NCBI RefSeq assembly: GCF_030936135.1
Contig: NC_082595.1
Coordinates: forward strand, 100,109,334 to 100,173,333
Direction of reading: 5' to 3'
From: Gavia stellata
Lineage: Eukaryota > Chordata > Aves > Gaviiformes > Gaviidae
Length of the DNA: 64,000 bases
This document shows, piece after piece, positions 27,637-40,300 of the stretch. Both the position numbers and the translations under genes were made by a program. The notes beneath the pieces were generated by a model. The model saw only the letters and a list, made by a program, of their open reading frames with translations. It made no database searches and had not been told where the DNA came from. Within the stretch, counting starts at the first letter, position 1. The number at the start of each line of letters is the position of its first letter.

Positions 27637-27662
27637 AATATATATATAAATATATATATAAT
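27637..27662. repeat. AT microsatellite, imperfect
   Basis: Two AT runs split by a short AAAT interruption. Confidence 0.9.
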
Positions 27663-30446
27663 CTTAGGTTTTATTTTAGTAAATGCTGCAGTTTTGAAAG
27701 TAGAGACTTTTTTTAGAATGTATTTGATAAAACAGCTCTGTGATTTTACATTGCTGATGTAAATGCTTTCTTTGAGTATCTATTGAATATTTCCAACTGA
27801 ACAGTTATTTATAGTAATAAAAGATAACTCTGAACAGTCTTGTAATTATAATGTACAATGAGTTTTCAGATTCACACCCAGACCTCACTAAGGAAATTTT
27901 GGGTAACTTTCCACTACTGTGACAGAGCACGAAACTCATGTTTTGGCAAATGTAAAGTAACATGTCTTAAAACATGGTATTTAGAGGACGTTTATTCAAA
28001 GTGGATACAGATGGAAGAGACGAGAGCGAGTGAGTCCAAAGGAGTTCCTAGTAACCCAGTACGGTTGAACTGCTGAACCCTGTTGTGGAAATTAGCATCG
28101 CTGCTGATGCTGTCAGGTAGCTGAGTGCTACTAGACAGAAAAGATGATTTATTAGCACATGTGAAGAAAAAGTTACAACTTGTAAGAATGAAGGTTTTAT
28201 TTGGGTTTTTTTTGGTTTGTTTTCAGCTTGGCAGTTTGAAGGCTAATGACTTGAACAGACTTTGAATCAGAGCCTCATAGGTAAACTAAATGAGAATGAA
28301 CCCGTCATTTATTTTATACTGCTGCTTCTGTTGCATCTTCTTTGCTGTTGCAGAAATCCCAGCACATGACAGCAGTAGACACTGTTCAAAGCAAAAACTT
28401 TCAGATATTGGGAACCCTTAGATGTGCAGTTGCCTCTCCTGAGGATCAGTGTAAGAGTTGGCATTTCACCCAAGGTAATAAACCAGGATCTCCACAGTCC
28501 ACAGTGGAGAGACAGAGGCTTTTTGGGGGGTGATTCAGTCTGCCCTAACATAGGAGTTGAAGAAAGAATGAGGGTCTTCAGTGGTCTGTCTTTCCATAGT
28601 CTTTGGAGGACTGAACATAGGACGACATAATTTGCTACCTCAGGCAAAGCCCATGGCTGTTGCAAGTGGTGTCCCTTGAAATGCCAAATGAAAATTAAGG
28701 TTATAACACCTGCCACATGTATTTTCAAGATGTCTATGGCAGGCAGAACTCAAAAGTCTATTCTTCAAACAGCGTATCAGGTCAAGATGAACAAAGCTGT
28801 GGAAGAATTCATCTGCTTCAAATGCAGGCAAAAATATGTTTTCTAATTTTGAAAAGAGATGATTAAAAAACTAATTAATGCCATTAAAAAGAAGGTGAGA
28901 AGATGTCCTTTTAGCAGCTCTGATGCCAGTACTCTGACCACGAATTATTTTCATTCTGCTTTCAGGATCAGGGAGGAAAATGACCCGTCACTGCAAAGTC
29001 TAGAATGCTATCTTTCATTTTTATGCTTCTTGACCCATGAAGTCAATAAAAGATGTCTCAGAGAATTCTTCCAGCAGAATTTTCTAATACAATTGTGATA
29101 CAGTTTCATGGGTACCCCAGGAGAAATGAACTTTCCAAATACACACAAAATCCCAGACTGACTTTCTACATGAGGCCAAAACCCTGCTATTTCATGGGCC
29201 TTTTGTTTTACACAGAAATGGCCCCACTACTACCTGGCATGAAAATAATCAGAATTAAATTGAAGCCTGTACCTCTCAGAGCTAAAACCCACAAATGTTT
29301 GCTTGTTAGTCTTTATTTGGCTCATTTTTATTAAGTATGGCATTTCAAATTGTTCTTGAGGTCAGAGAGAACAGACTTTTTATTTTTAGATTTCAGAAGC
29401 ATGAAACAACCGAGGAATCTCAAACTTTCCAATATGAATGGTGATCAGTGGCTTGGACACCTGTGTCAAACCCTACCAAAATTGTTCCGTCTTTTCTCAG
29501 CTCAGTTACACCGTGCCTCTTGATTCAAAGTAGTTGCATACCTAGGTAATAACTGTAAAACTCCAGTTTCTATTTGGAAAATACATATAACAAGGAGGAC
29601 TACTGATACTTGTTTGAAAAATAATCTTGTCTGAGAAGTAATATTTTTCAATAAAATAATTTAAACTAATTTTCAGATGGCATGCATGTGAATACTTTTG
29701 CTGACTTCATTTAACCTACACTGGATTGTACTATTTAAAAATCTAGCCAATTATATCATGAATGGCAAAAAAAAAATTATCTTATTTGCATATCTCAATT
29801 AAAGTAATTACAGTTGTACAACATATAACCAGAATAGTGGGTCTCAATGGGAATGTGAAACCACTGAACAAAAGGAATGTTCATTAGCTTTTTAAGCTTC
29901 CAGCTTTAATAAAGCAAATGTCACTTTGACAGGCTGTGTAAAACAAATGTGGCATTCACCCTGTAGTTTTAAAACACAGCTGCATAGAATTGGCTAAGTC
30001 AGTGGATACAAATTATCTTTCGTTGTATAAATATCACAGATATTATATTGAATGTATACCTGAGTATGTGTAATCCAAAATTAATTGGAAGAACAAATAT
30101 GTACATTTCATCTGATACATATAACAAAAATATCCACGAAATCCTTTAATTAGGTTGGCTAGGTACCACAACTTTTCTTTCTCCAAATTAAAAATTTTCA
30201 TAGAGATGTAATACCTGGTTCAGTCTTATATTGATAGATATATATATATTCAGTATGTCAGTAACTAGGACCATGTACACCTGTTCGGTGAAGTTCATCT
30301 AGGCATCCTAATTCAAGTCCACTGTAAGGAATCTTGTTTGGGAAGGTTTCTATTAAAGAGCCTTTGAGCTCTGATGCTGCATGGTATTTAAGTCTGAGTT
30401 TAATAGCTAAAGTGCCTATAATTAACCACAGCCTTGTGTGCAATAC

Positions 30447-30463
30447 AAAAAAAAAAAAAAAAA
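30447..30463. repeat. A17 homopolymer
   Basis: Seventeen consecutive A bases, then GAAAAAG. It could be a retroposon tail, but the preceding sequence has no AATAAA near it and matches nothing I recognise. Confidence 0.95.
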
Positions 30464-31884
30464 GAAAAAGACATGAAATGGATTTTAACATTTTTTTTCC
30501 CAGCCACCCTAAACTAAATCAAACACAAAAGATCATGGAACTGCCGTATTCACTGTTAGACATTTCTTTATTATGAGTTTATAAAGACAGAAATAAGAAC
30601 TGCGTAGAAAATTCTAGTGGAAAAAAATAAAAATCTCATAAAACCATAGATTCGATTTAGAAATATATCTGAAATTGTCAGATATTAATACTGTTGAAAA
30701 ACCAGTATAAGATCACTTTTTTCACTAACTTTCTCAGAAACATTACCAAAATGAGGTTCTGTACCCACCTGTCTGAATTCACTGGGAAGACTCCGTTTAC
30801 AAGAGCAGAAGGCAGATGGAGGCTGCATACAGGTGAGCTAAGGTGAGCCACCTCGCATTCTCTCACACGCTGCTTTACATTAGAGGATAAAGCCAAACAC
30901 CAAAGAGCAGAGGTTAAAGCCTGAGGTGGGCCCTCAGGCAGCAACTGGAGTGGAAGCTGAGGCTCTGCACAGTGCTGTGCTGCTGCCATAGAAAGGGAGG
31001 TAGGGTTAGTAAGAGCCCTCAAGCTTCCTCCCACCATGGCATCCTAAAATTGTGTCTGTAAAGAGACAAGCTTCTTCATTTTGGGTACAATCCTTTCCTG
31101 GTCAAAGCCCTTCAGAAGTTCCCTGTCCATCTAACATGATCTGACGTTCAGACATTGCTATGTCACACAACCCACAGGACAGGGTAATTTCTGAAGTGCA
31201 TGGTGACTGCATCCATGTCAAGTCTCATGCTTTGTCCTCTTTCCATTACGGAAGAGCTAAACCAGTTGAGGTCGATCACTGTCCTCTTCCAACTTCTTTT
31301 GTTTGTCTAGAGAAGATAGACACACTCTTCCACAATTTTCAAGGCACTAAGAGAGTAGCTGCTTGACACATCACTAAAATCCACGGAAAATGTCTTTAAA
31401 CCCTAGGATTTCACTGAAGTGAATGCAGAATCAGAATAGTAACAATCATGAGCCGTAATAGCAATTTTGATTGAAGCCACATACAAATATTCTAACCTTT
31501 AAGTTCTGTTAGCAGTTTTAAAATGTGAAGACGTATGTCAAGTTCTTAATACCCAAGCCTACATATTTAATTGTCACAGCCCAAATATCCAGGAGAAGAG
31601 AGTTACATTAATTCCAGCTGGACCCCAAATTAAGATCTGTCGAAAAATCATGATATATCTTCCTCTTAAACTAGGGATTAGCACTTGGTTGGTCTAGTTT
31701 TTAACTATATACTTATTCATTTTCTAGAACACCTACTGCACTGTTCATTTAAGTTTTAATTTCAAAGCAGTCACGCGCAAGAGATCTCTGCAAGATGATC
31801 ACGTTACGTCATTGATCTGCACTAGCAGAAGACTCAATTTGCTCAGTAATAAGCAACTTAGGTCAAAGGCCACGACTGAGAAAA

Positions 31885-31985
31885 GACAAAGGGTATAGTT
31901 TACACCCGTGTCAATCAGAAACAGCTCTATTGAAATCAATTGAGTTATATTTGTGTCAAATTGGTGTGAAAGAGAATTCTGTGTT
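31885..31985 (+). mobile_element. Ancient amniote CR1/L3-type 3' end fragment
   Basis: GCTCTATTGAAATCAATTGA then GTTATATTTGTGTCAAATTG and GTGTGAAAGAGAATTC corresponds to the widespread amniote motif CATTGAAGTCAATGGAGTTA followed by CACTGGTGTAAATTGGTGTAAGTGAGA, the 3' region of old CR1/L3 LINEs. It is short but the order of words is specific. Confidence 0.5.
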
Positions 31986-32486
31986 TGCAGAACTTGGGTT
32001 ATGTGGCAGTCAGGAATTCACCTTTATTAGTCTGTAGCAGGAAGCATTACAGACTACTACGTTAAAATACTCGATCTGCTGTATCAGCTTTTTAACCAAA
32101 ATGGGTTTTATTCTCTTATTGGTGAATCAAATTCATGTCACTGTTTCAGCTCCCTGGCTTCCATTGCGTTATCTAATCTGCTTCACTTGTGTGAATTCAC
32201 AGACTTTGTAATTTTGCATTAGAGAATTCATCTGAGGCAAGAGAATAGTAATCGTGTCCTACTTTTTGAAGGAAAAAAACCCCTAAAATCACCTCTTCCA
32301 ACTATTTGCAATTATTAACAAACTTTCGGATCTTCAAGTTTTTATATTTCTTGACTTTTGATGTTCATAGAATGACGCACTTCTTATAGTCCTAGAACAC
32401 ATGCAATTTTAAAAGCATATTCCTGACTATACAGCCACAAGGTGATTTACAGGAAAGTATTAATTTGGGAATTTTAATTCAGCTTG

Positions 32487-32599
32487 TTCAGGGATCTGGT
32501 TGAAAGAATTGCACAGGATACAGCCCTGGAGAGGAGCCCAAGAGAGATGGTTTATTTTCAAGCATCACCTCCTCCAAGCTCAAGAACAGTTCTTCCCGG
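32487..32599 (+). mobile_element. CR1 LINE, upstream segment (split by LTR insertion)
   Basis: GGAGAGGAGCCCAAGAGAGA then TCAAGCATCACCTCCTCCAA and GCTCAAGAACAGTTCTTCCC are recognisable CR1 ORF2 DNA in plus orientation. The same element resumes at about 33165 with the next CR1 segment, so this piece and the next were contiguous before the LTR inserted. Confidence 0.75.
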
Positions 32600-33164
32600 T
32601 GTTACCGAAAATTGTAACAAAACTCTCCAAACCAAATGATAGTTTAGAAAGCCAACATTGGTTTATTGCAGCACCGGGTGCATGGGGGATTCCTCCTCCT
32701 AACACGCACACCCAGTTAAGATCATGACAGGTATTTAAAACAGTTAACAAAATCAGTTGCGCCTACTGGTTCTACCCCTTAATTAACTATTGGTTAATAC
32801 TTTTCTTACTTCATCTTAAAGTTACAGTTCTCTTTTAATTCACCACCCATGTTCAGAGAGTAGGGGACTTAATTGGGTTGGGGGCTTTTCTAGCTAGGAG
32901 GTGTGTTCCTTAGCATTATAATGAGATTATCATGAGACAGGTTAACTCTAGGGCACTATTTTGGCATTCCATTCTATTTTTCTAAGATTCGTCCTTGTGT
33001 TAATTGTTATTGCTAGTTAGTGGAGAGTTAGTGGAGACAGTTTTTATCTTTAATATGTCTAAATACCAGGTGTATTTGTTACGAGGTACCTTCTTTACAT
33101 TCTTTCCATTCTTTTTCACTTGTTTTTGACCACGTGTTTCAAGATGCTCTGAAATAGCGGTTAA
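32600..33164 (-). mobile_element. Solo LTR of an endogenous retrovirus, nested in CR1
   Basis: About 565 bp interrupt the CR1. On the minus strand there is a TATA-like TTTAAATA (32739-32732) followed about 70 nt later by AATAAA (32667-32662) and a short U5, the order expected of U3-R-U5. The edges form an imperfect inverted repeat (TGTTACCG on the left, CGGTTAA on the right), and the LTR begins with TG on the plus strand. No gag, pol or env remains, so this is a solo LTR left by recombination. The family is not identified. A clean target-site duplication was not found. Confidence 0.6.
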
Positions 33165-34035
33165 GCACGAAACCAAGCGAAGATGGCAGGAGGCCTGCAT
33201 GGATGAACGGGGAGCTCCTGACTAAACTCAAACATAAAGAGGCAGCATGCAGGAAGTGGGAGCAGGGACAAGAGGCCCAGGAAGGCTATAAAGACACTGC
33301 CTGAGCATGCCTGGTTGAGGTTAGGAAAACCAAAGCCCTTCTGAAGTTAAATCTGGTGAAGGATGTGAAGGCCAACATAAAGGGCTTCTACAGGTATATC
33401 AGCAGCAACAGGAAAGCTACGGAAAATGTGTGCCTGCTGCTAAATGGCATATGGGTCCTGGTGACAAAGAAAGGAACTCAGTGCCGCCTTTGCCTCAGTC
33501 TTTAATGGTGGGATTTACCTTCAGGAATCCCAGACCCCTGAGACCAGAGAGAAAGGCTGGAGCAAGGAAGACTTACTCTTGGCGGAGAAGGATCTGGTTA
33601 GGGAACATTCAAACAAACTGGACATGCACAAGTCTTTGGGGCCAGATGGGATGCACCACAAATGCTGAGAGAGCTGGCCGATGTCACTGAAGGCTTGTTT
33701 ATCTTGACTTTAGCAAGGCTTTTGACACTGCCTCCCTCAACACCCTCATAGACAAATGGATGAAATATGGATGAGATAAACAGACAGTGAAGTATATTGA
33801 GAACTGGCTGAACTGCCAGGCTCAAATGGGGTTGTGATTAGCAGCTCAAAATCCTCCTGGAGGCCAGTCACTAGTGGTGTACCCCAGTGGTTGATACTGG
33901 GACCAATACTGTTTAACTTCTAACCACAGGAATTTTGCAGATGATACAAAACTGGGAGGAGCTGTTGATACACCAGACGATTGTGTTGTCATTCAGAGGG
34001 ACCTTGACAGACTGGGAATTGGACAGACAAGAATC
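33165..34035 (+). mobile_element. CR1 LINE, downstream segment with internal deletions
   Basis: It resumes the interrupted CR1: GCAGGAGGCCTGCATGGATG, GGAGCTCCTGACTAAACTC, then SLGPDGMH-like and TSGVPQ-like RT pieces and TTTTGCAGATGATACAAAAC (FADDTK). The several hundred bases that normally lie between the GPDGMHP block and the LDFSKAFDT block are missing near 33690, and a shorter deletion follows at about 33920. Stops occur in all frames. It is a dead copy. Confidence 0.88.
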
Positions 34036-35144
34036 TGTACTGCTTTTGGCCAAAACCAGATGTGGCATGAAAAAATGATGCACTATTTCCCAAATGTGCA
34101 TCCACCTAACTGGCACTGTATTTTTGCAGGAATATATTGATTCTATTAAACTTCTCAAGAAGTCAATGGGGGAGGGGGAAGAGAAACCATTTCATATGAA
34201 GAATTTATGTCCTACTTGAATTCAGAGTAAACGTAAGAACGCAAGTCATCTTATATACTATTTCCAGTTTAAATTTAGTTGAAATACAACATAGAAAGCA
34301 ACATAGAGAAGATTTTTTGTTGCTTTGTAAATTTTAGTAGACATGGAAAACATTAGATAATTTATCTGAGTGATATGGTCAGTCACACACCAGTAAATAT
34401 AATCTTAGTAACTATCCTTCATGACAGCTGCTTAGTAGCAGCAGAAAGCTTAGAAGCCATAAATTGTTTCAAACTCATTCGTTTGTAGCAGCAAATGCTA
34501 GTCTTTCAAATTCATACCACCCTGAAATAGTATTTTCTTCCACCACAAAATAAGCAAATATTTTAGGGCTGTACTGACCCAAACTAGTCACACTCATTTA
34601 TGCACATTCTGAAATGCTGTCTTTACAAGGCTTAAATATTTATCATACTACAAACATGTATTCTTACATAATGATGAGCCAAAATAAGAAGAAACACTGA
34701 CAAAACGGAGATCAATAACTTTGATCATTAGTCAACATAGCTCTTCTTCCTAAAGCAATTCATTTGCACTTATCTTAAGATTAAATGAATCATCCTCTGG
34801 TGACCTTATTGATTATAAATGCAACCTGAGATGGCCACCATAGCCTAGCATGACTCATGTGAAGACACAAAAGTCATAGAAGGGATTCATGCCCTCTACT
34901 CTGTAAAGCAGTATCAACAACTTCGCCTGGTCAAGATGACAGACAAGTGTCAAGAATCGTCAGAAAAATCCAGGAATTATTTAAGTGATGTGAGGTTATA
35001 TTGTTACGGAATACAAGTGAAACACTTTAAATGCTTTTTAATTAAGCTGGATACATAAAGGTGAGCCTACTATATCTCAGATCCAAAATTTTAAATGAGA
35101 TACTTCTCAACCTGTTTATGTTGTCTCTAAATACAGACAGACCC
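34036..35144. other. Spacer between CR1 and the CYRIA 3' end
   Basis: AT-rich sequence; nothing recognised. If CYRIA uses a more distal poly(A) site, part of it would be 3' UTR. Confidence 0.5.
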
Positions 35145-37283
35145 AATGCTTACTGTACCAAACTTTTTATTATTTCAAACAAACTTCTGTACAAAAACAT
35201 CATAGCAGGCAAAGAAATTCAGTGACTTCGGCAAACAGCACACGACAACTCGCAGAATGCTTTAAGGTTTACATTTTTATTATACAAGTGACAAATAGCT
35301 TTCCTCTGGGCTACTTAAAGATAAGACTTCATTGTTTGACAAATAAGTGCATGTAAAGCATGTATTAACTTTAGTTACCAAAGCTCAACAGAATGACCTG
35401 TCATCCACCTAGATTTACCTAACTGGAAGTGACTATGAACAAAGCAGGATTTCCCCTAATATACATTTGTAAATGTCCCCCCATTAAAAATGGAGTTTGT
35501 AAACAGTGGATTTACTACTGTGAAAAAGCAGTGTGATCACTGCTTCCAGAAAAAGAAAAAAAATAGCGTGATTTCTAATTCTGTTACTGACAATATAGCG
35601 ATCTGCTGCTACAACTGCAGATGTGTGACATGAACACTGGAGTTGAGGTGCTGTCCACTATCACGACACATGCAACGTTGGTGCCTATGAGTCCTGATGA
35701 GGCTTGAGAAACCTCATAGTGGTCGTTCTGCTCAGAAATAAACTCTAAGGCAACTCCTACTCCAAAGAACTCATGGTATTAATACTGTTAAAGGACTGAG
35801 TTCAACAACTGAATTTGTCACAGTGCAGCCGAGTTTCAGCAGACGAAATACATCTTCAAAATCTTAAGGTATATGTTTTTAGAAGTGATATGCATGAAAA
35901 TTCCAGTGACAGCACACAAACCCTGATTTACGTACACAGGAATAAGCAAATACAAATCTGAATCTGTGCAAAAGCACTGGAGTTTTCACACATACATGCA
36001 AGCAAGGTACACAAAATCGAACACATTTTCAGAACGTGACCTCTGCAAGAACATGTACAGCAACTGCAGACCACCCAGAAGACACACTTAACAGAGCATG
36101 AGCAGTTTGCTGCTTTTGGCAAAGTATTTCTATTCCATTTACTGCAAAAATTACTAGAAAGTAAGAACAAACAACTCAGCAAGGAACTCAACTCCTTGAA
36201 GCACCAATCACGTCTCAAAAACCAATGAAGAGCAGTCAGCTGTTATATATTTCTGTGTTGACTCTGAATCATCTAATGAATAATACTATCAAGGAACTTG
36301 ATGGAGTGGCAAAGAACAGCTCATCTCTTAAAACTTATTTATATTATCCCTAGTCTGATGAGGTCAATTTGATACTAGGGAAGTTTGCTGCTACAGAAGC
36401 GTGTTCTGCTTTATAATGGTTTTTATCAGTAAAAAAATTACTTACCAGGTAGAGCCGTCTAAGAGATAATGTTCATCATGATATATTTACACTGACAAAC
36501 CCTTTCTAGTGAAGTCAAGGCATTAGTATTTTCCCTTTCCTTTCTATATCTAACAAAATAGTACAGAATTTTCAAAATCTAGCAATGGTCTTAAAACACA
36601 TTTTCTGTTTATTTATATTGAATCTGAAAGAGGATATTAATTTCCTCAATGGTTGAAAGGTACAGGTTATACTTAATAAAAGAGGTAAAATGACCTCTTT
36701 GCAATACGTTTTTGGATGTCAGCCAGCACATAATCCTTAAAATTACGTGGATCTCCACTTACTACAGGAAAGACACGGTATTTTATGAGAGTAATGAACA
36801 TTCAGGTATTCTCCTATTCATATGAGTTTGATGAGATCCTAAAACTAACTGACTAAAAAACTGTGCACATGTTCTTAAAACATATCCAATGAATTTTACT
36901 TTCTCTTATATTAACTTCCTCTGTCCTTAAAGTTCCTTTTCTGTGGTATCTTTGACATTTCAGTTTATTTGATTTCCATTTTGTCTTTACCACTACTTGC
37001 TTCTCTGATAGAGAAGGTGTTTAAGGATTAAAATGTACAGATAAACTGTTGTAGCTGAAGTATCTAAGTAAAAAAGTATTTTAAAAGTCAAAAGATAAAG
37101 GCTAGCATAAAAACTTAAGCTGCACTATATAAAGTCAGTCAGGTTATGAACAGATTCATATATTTTAGCAATGTGAAGAAAATGGTTATGTAAATACACA
37201 CAAGTATTAACATCAAACTGTATTAAATTATGTAAACATACACATCTTCTGTGATCAATACAAACATCTACTGTCTCAGGATA
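35145..37283 (-). other. CYRIA: Probable CYRIA 3' untranslated region
   Basis: Downstream of the TAG stop the minus strand is AT-rich with no long ORF. It holds AATAAA hexamers at 36964-36969, 36609-36614, 35276-35281 and 35166-35171 (forward TTTATT). The last is followed on the mRNA strand by a GT-rich stretch (GGGTCTGTCTGTATT), typical of a cleavage downstream element, so I place the distal end near 35145. A Pumilio-type TGTAAATA occurs at 36491-36484. The end point is inference; shorter isoforms ending at the other hexamers are possible. Confidence 0.55.
35166..35171 (-). terminator. Candidate distal poly(A) signal of CYRIA
   Basis: AATAAA on the minus strand, with a GT-rich downstream region on the transcript strand within about 20-40 nt. 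A second AATAAA lies 110 nt upstream at 35281-35276, so the two may serve as alternative signals. The choice is inference from motif context only. Confidence 0.45.
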
Positions 37284-37347
37284 CTACTGCAGCATAGCTC
37301 GAATTTGTTTTGAAGTAGATTCATCGTTCAGGTGTTTTGTAGTGAAC
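37284..37347 (-). CDS. CYRIA: CYRIA coding exon 10 (residues 303-323 and stop)
   Basis: The acceptor is CTAATTTCTAG|G at 37347. It reads [20 protein letters not shown] then Q and a TAG stop at 37286-37284. The C-terminus matches the family end exactly. It was missed by a long-ORF scan because the coding part is only 64 nt. Confidence 0.96.
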
Positions 37348-40300
37348 CTAGAAATTAGAAGTTAAAACAATATTTTATAAAATGAACAGGGATTAGAAAA
37401 GTCTGGAAACTTCGTGCCTGTTTTTGAAATCAGTGCAGTTCCATTACACAAAGGAGGAACTTACATGTTCCTCTAGTCACTGACCACTGGAATTTAACTG
37501 CTAATAGTCTGGTGCTCTTTATCTTCTAAATACCCCTTGCAATAAATTATTCCCTGTTAATAGGTGGGGAATTATGGCTAAATCCTGGCTAAAAACCATT
37601 TGCCATCCATCTATGACATTGTCATTATTTTGGGACAAAATTATCTTTTTTTTTCAGTTAAAAGCCTCAAAAGAAGTAAAAAAACATGGAAAGACATAAG
37701 AAATAGGGTAAATACTAAAAGGATTTAGGAATCTAGATTGAATTTTGGCATAATCTATAAGTCTAATTTTAAGCAGCTTTCTTAAATGTCCTGTACCTTT
37801 ACATCTTCCAATGTACCATCACACAGAGGGTTTTCTATTTTTTTTTGATTTTGTAACCAGCAGAGTTTGTGTGGTGCTGTGTTACACTTTTGGGAATACC
37901 TTGGGAGGGCTGAAGAGCTTTAGTGGTTTTTTTTTTCCATTTAAGCCCAAACATTCTCCACTGCTTATGTTCGCAGAGAGATCAATCATCACATAAATTC
38001 AAAACATACCTGATACCTGTAGGATTTAACTCCGCATCAGTTTTAATTCAAAAGACATGATAAGCACATATGGAGGTGGTTATGGCTGCAGTTCCCACTC
38101 TATCCAAGCATTCAACAGCTACAGAACTCAATACAGCTCTGAAAAACTTGGTACTAAGACTCCCTTCAGAGAAGCGTCAGACCACTGTGTCTTACTTCCC
38201 AAGACAGAACCTTAAACACTTAGCTACAGGGTTGGGATTTAGGTTGCTGTTTTCTTCAAGTTGTACCATTTAGCAAAATTAGAAAAAAAAAAATTTCTTA
38301 CTAAATCACAGGGAAACAGAGAAGGGACGTATCAAGGGTTTGAGAAATAGAAATTCTACTCTTCGCTTCTAAAATGTTCTAGTTGCTGGGGTATTTTATA
38401 TAACAAATCTTAGCTTAGATACATTGTTTACCTTCAATGTATTGTTTACCTTTTAGATGGCTAAGTTTTAGGTGATAAAACAAACCTTAAGTATCTCTGA
38501 AAAAGGACATTATGACTTCCAATATTAATAGTCATTGCTTATCAAAAGTGAAATGGCATTGAAAGAAATTAATATTACTTAGGAAAACCCCAGGTGATGA
38601 AGGCAAACCCGAAAGGACAATTTTTCTAATAAATCAAGCTTCTAAGGTGAAAACTCTTAAATACAAAGAGACTGGGAGAAAAATAAGAGGAATTTGTTAA
38701 GGCTGAATCAAACAATTATTCCACACATACCTGAGAGCATTCAGAAGTCCTTCCACAGCATCAGGTGGTTGTTCCTTTAAAACTTTTATGCATCCCTTCA
38801 TCTGGGAACAGAAGCATGCCACTATTGAACAATAATATATGAATTGCACTCGCTGAAAACAAGGAAAAATTCCACCAAAGACAGGCAGGTTTTTTTTCCT
38901 ACTGAGTGTTAATGCTGCTTTATATAACACAATAAAAGCATTACAACTTATTAAAAATTATCTTAAGTTAAAAACCTAACTTTTGAGAAAATAACATCAG
39001 CTTTAATAAGTGTTTGTAGATAGTAAATTATATATCAAGTGTATATATTTTAACTTGCACATGAATTTCTCCAAGTCCAACATCAAGAAAGCTGATACAA
39101 GCTAAAAAAAGAGATTTTGGAAGACAGTTCTATGTTATTGCTGTTAGCAACTATCAGAAGAGATGTTTCAACCTTGACTTTTATTTTTATGGTTGCACAC
39201 AAGGAAGCAATTTTCAGTATTCACTTTTTAGTTGTAAACCTAACTGGTGATAACTTAAGACTTGTTTTATAACTAGTGGTTACAAGTTTAATCTGAGATA
39301 AGAAGTCCATGATGTTGATTTTAAATACCACACTGAATGAACATCTTCGTGGAGACTGTAAAAAACAGGCTGAAACTCTGTCCAAATTTACAAAAGGGGA
39401 AATAACCAGAGAAAGCAGAGGTAGAACTCATTTGACCTGCTATACAGGCTCCCTATCTAGTCAATAAAGAGAAATAGGAAATTCCTCTATCGTATTCAGA
39501 ATATACTTTCATATATAGTGAATCGTGCTCTGGAAGTACCTATTTCTTCCCATTGCTATGAAGACATCTAAAAGCTATCCAGAAATTAGTCTAGGTGAAT
39601 TCCATCTTATTTAAAATGACAGATAAAGACATAGCACAGTCAAGATTTGAACCTCCTAATTTTCCAAATCCCATTACAGGGCTAAATCTATATGCCAGTA
39701 TTTTCTTTGCAGCTAAAGATCAACTCTGCCTTATTATGGAAGTGGATGATGAAATACTTAACTGAAGTCAGGCTCCATGTAGATGCCAATAAAAATGATT
39801 TGGAAAATGTAACTCAGCCTCCTGCACAATGACCAACCTAACAATCACTGATCACTGCTCAGTTGGCTCATTTCTACCTGGAAGATAAACCTAGCTTTGC
39901 AAATAGGAGATCAGATGAAATTCTCAGGGTAGCAGCACATGTTTTGAGGTGACACAGTCACTTTTCCTGAACTAGAGAAACTCAAAACTATATTCACATC
40001 CCTCAGTACAGGTTTACATGCTCCATCAGATCAGATCAGACAAACTCAAAGGGGATAAAAATTCAAACCATTCTTTTCCGGTTTTGTTAGAATCAGAATC
40101 CCTAAAACAGTCAAAAAAGAGAGAGAAGCTGTTAGGTTGTCTAAGCTAGGAGCCTGTAATTAACAGCTTGAAATACAATCTCCAGTCTTGAAAGAGTAAG
40201 GAAAGGGTCATTTGTTCCACTGTCCCTGAAATTCTCTTGACATGGCTCCCAAGAAGTGACTAGTTTTGAGAAAAGAATTGTTTTTCACAGTAAAACAAAC

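Larger units (their letters stand above)
22721..32486. other. Gene-free intergenic DNA with old repeat traces
   Basis: Contains the tentative old LINE traces listed separately, the A17 and T16 runs, and an AT-rich block at about 29640-30130 with octamer and homeodomain-type words. A 139-codon minus ORF at 28309-28728 has no recognisable product. Confidence 0.6.

Noticed and set aside
30258..30463. Processed retrocopy ending in the A17 run
   Set aside because: No recognisable parent gene, no AATAAA before the A run and no visible target-site duplication.
35683..35735. Hammerhead-ribozyme-like core (CTGATGA ... GAAAC ... GTC) with a CTATGAG/CTCATAG hairpin on the plus strand
   Set aside because: The seven bases between CTGATGA and GAAA cannot form stem II, stem I does not pair beyond one or two bases, and the strand is antisense to the CYRIA mRNA. 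A simple chance hairpin is likelier.
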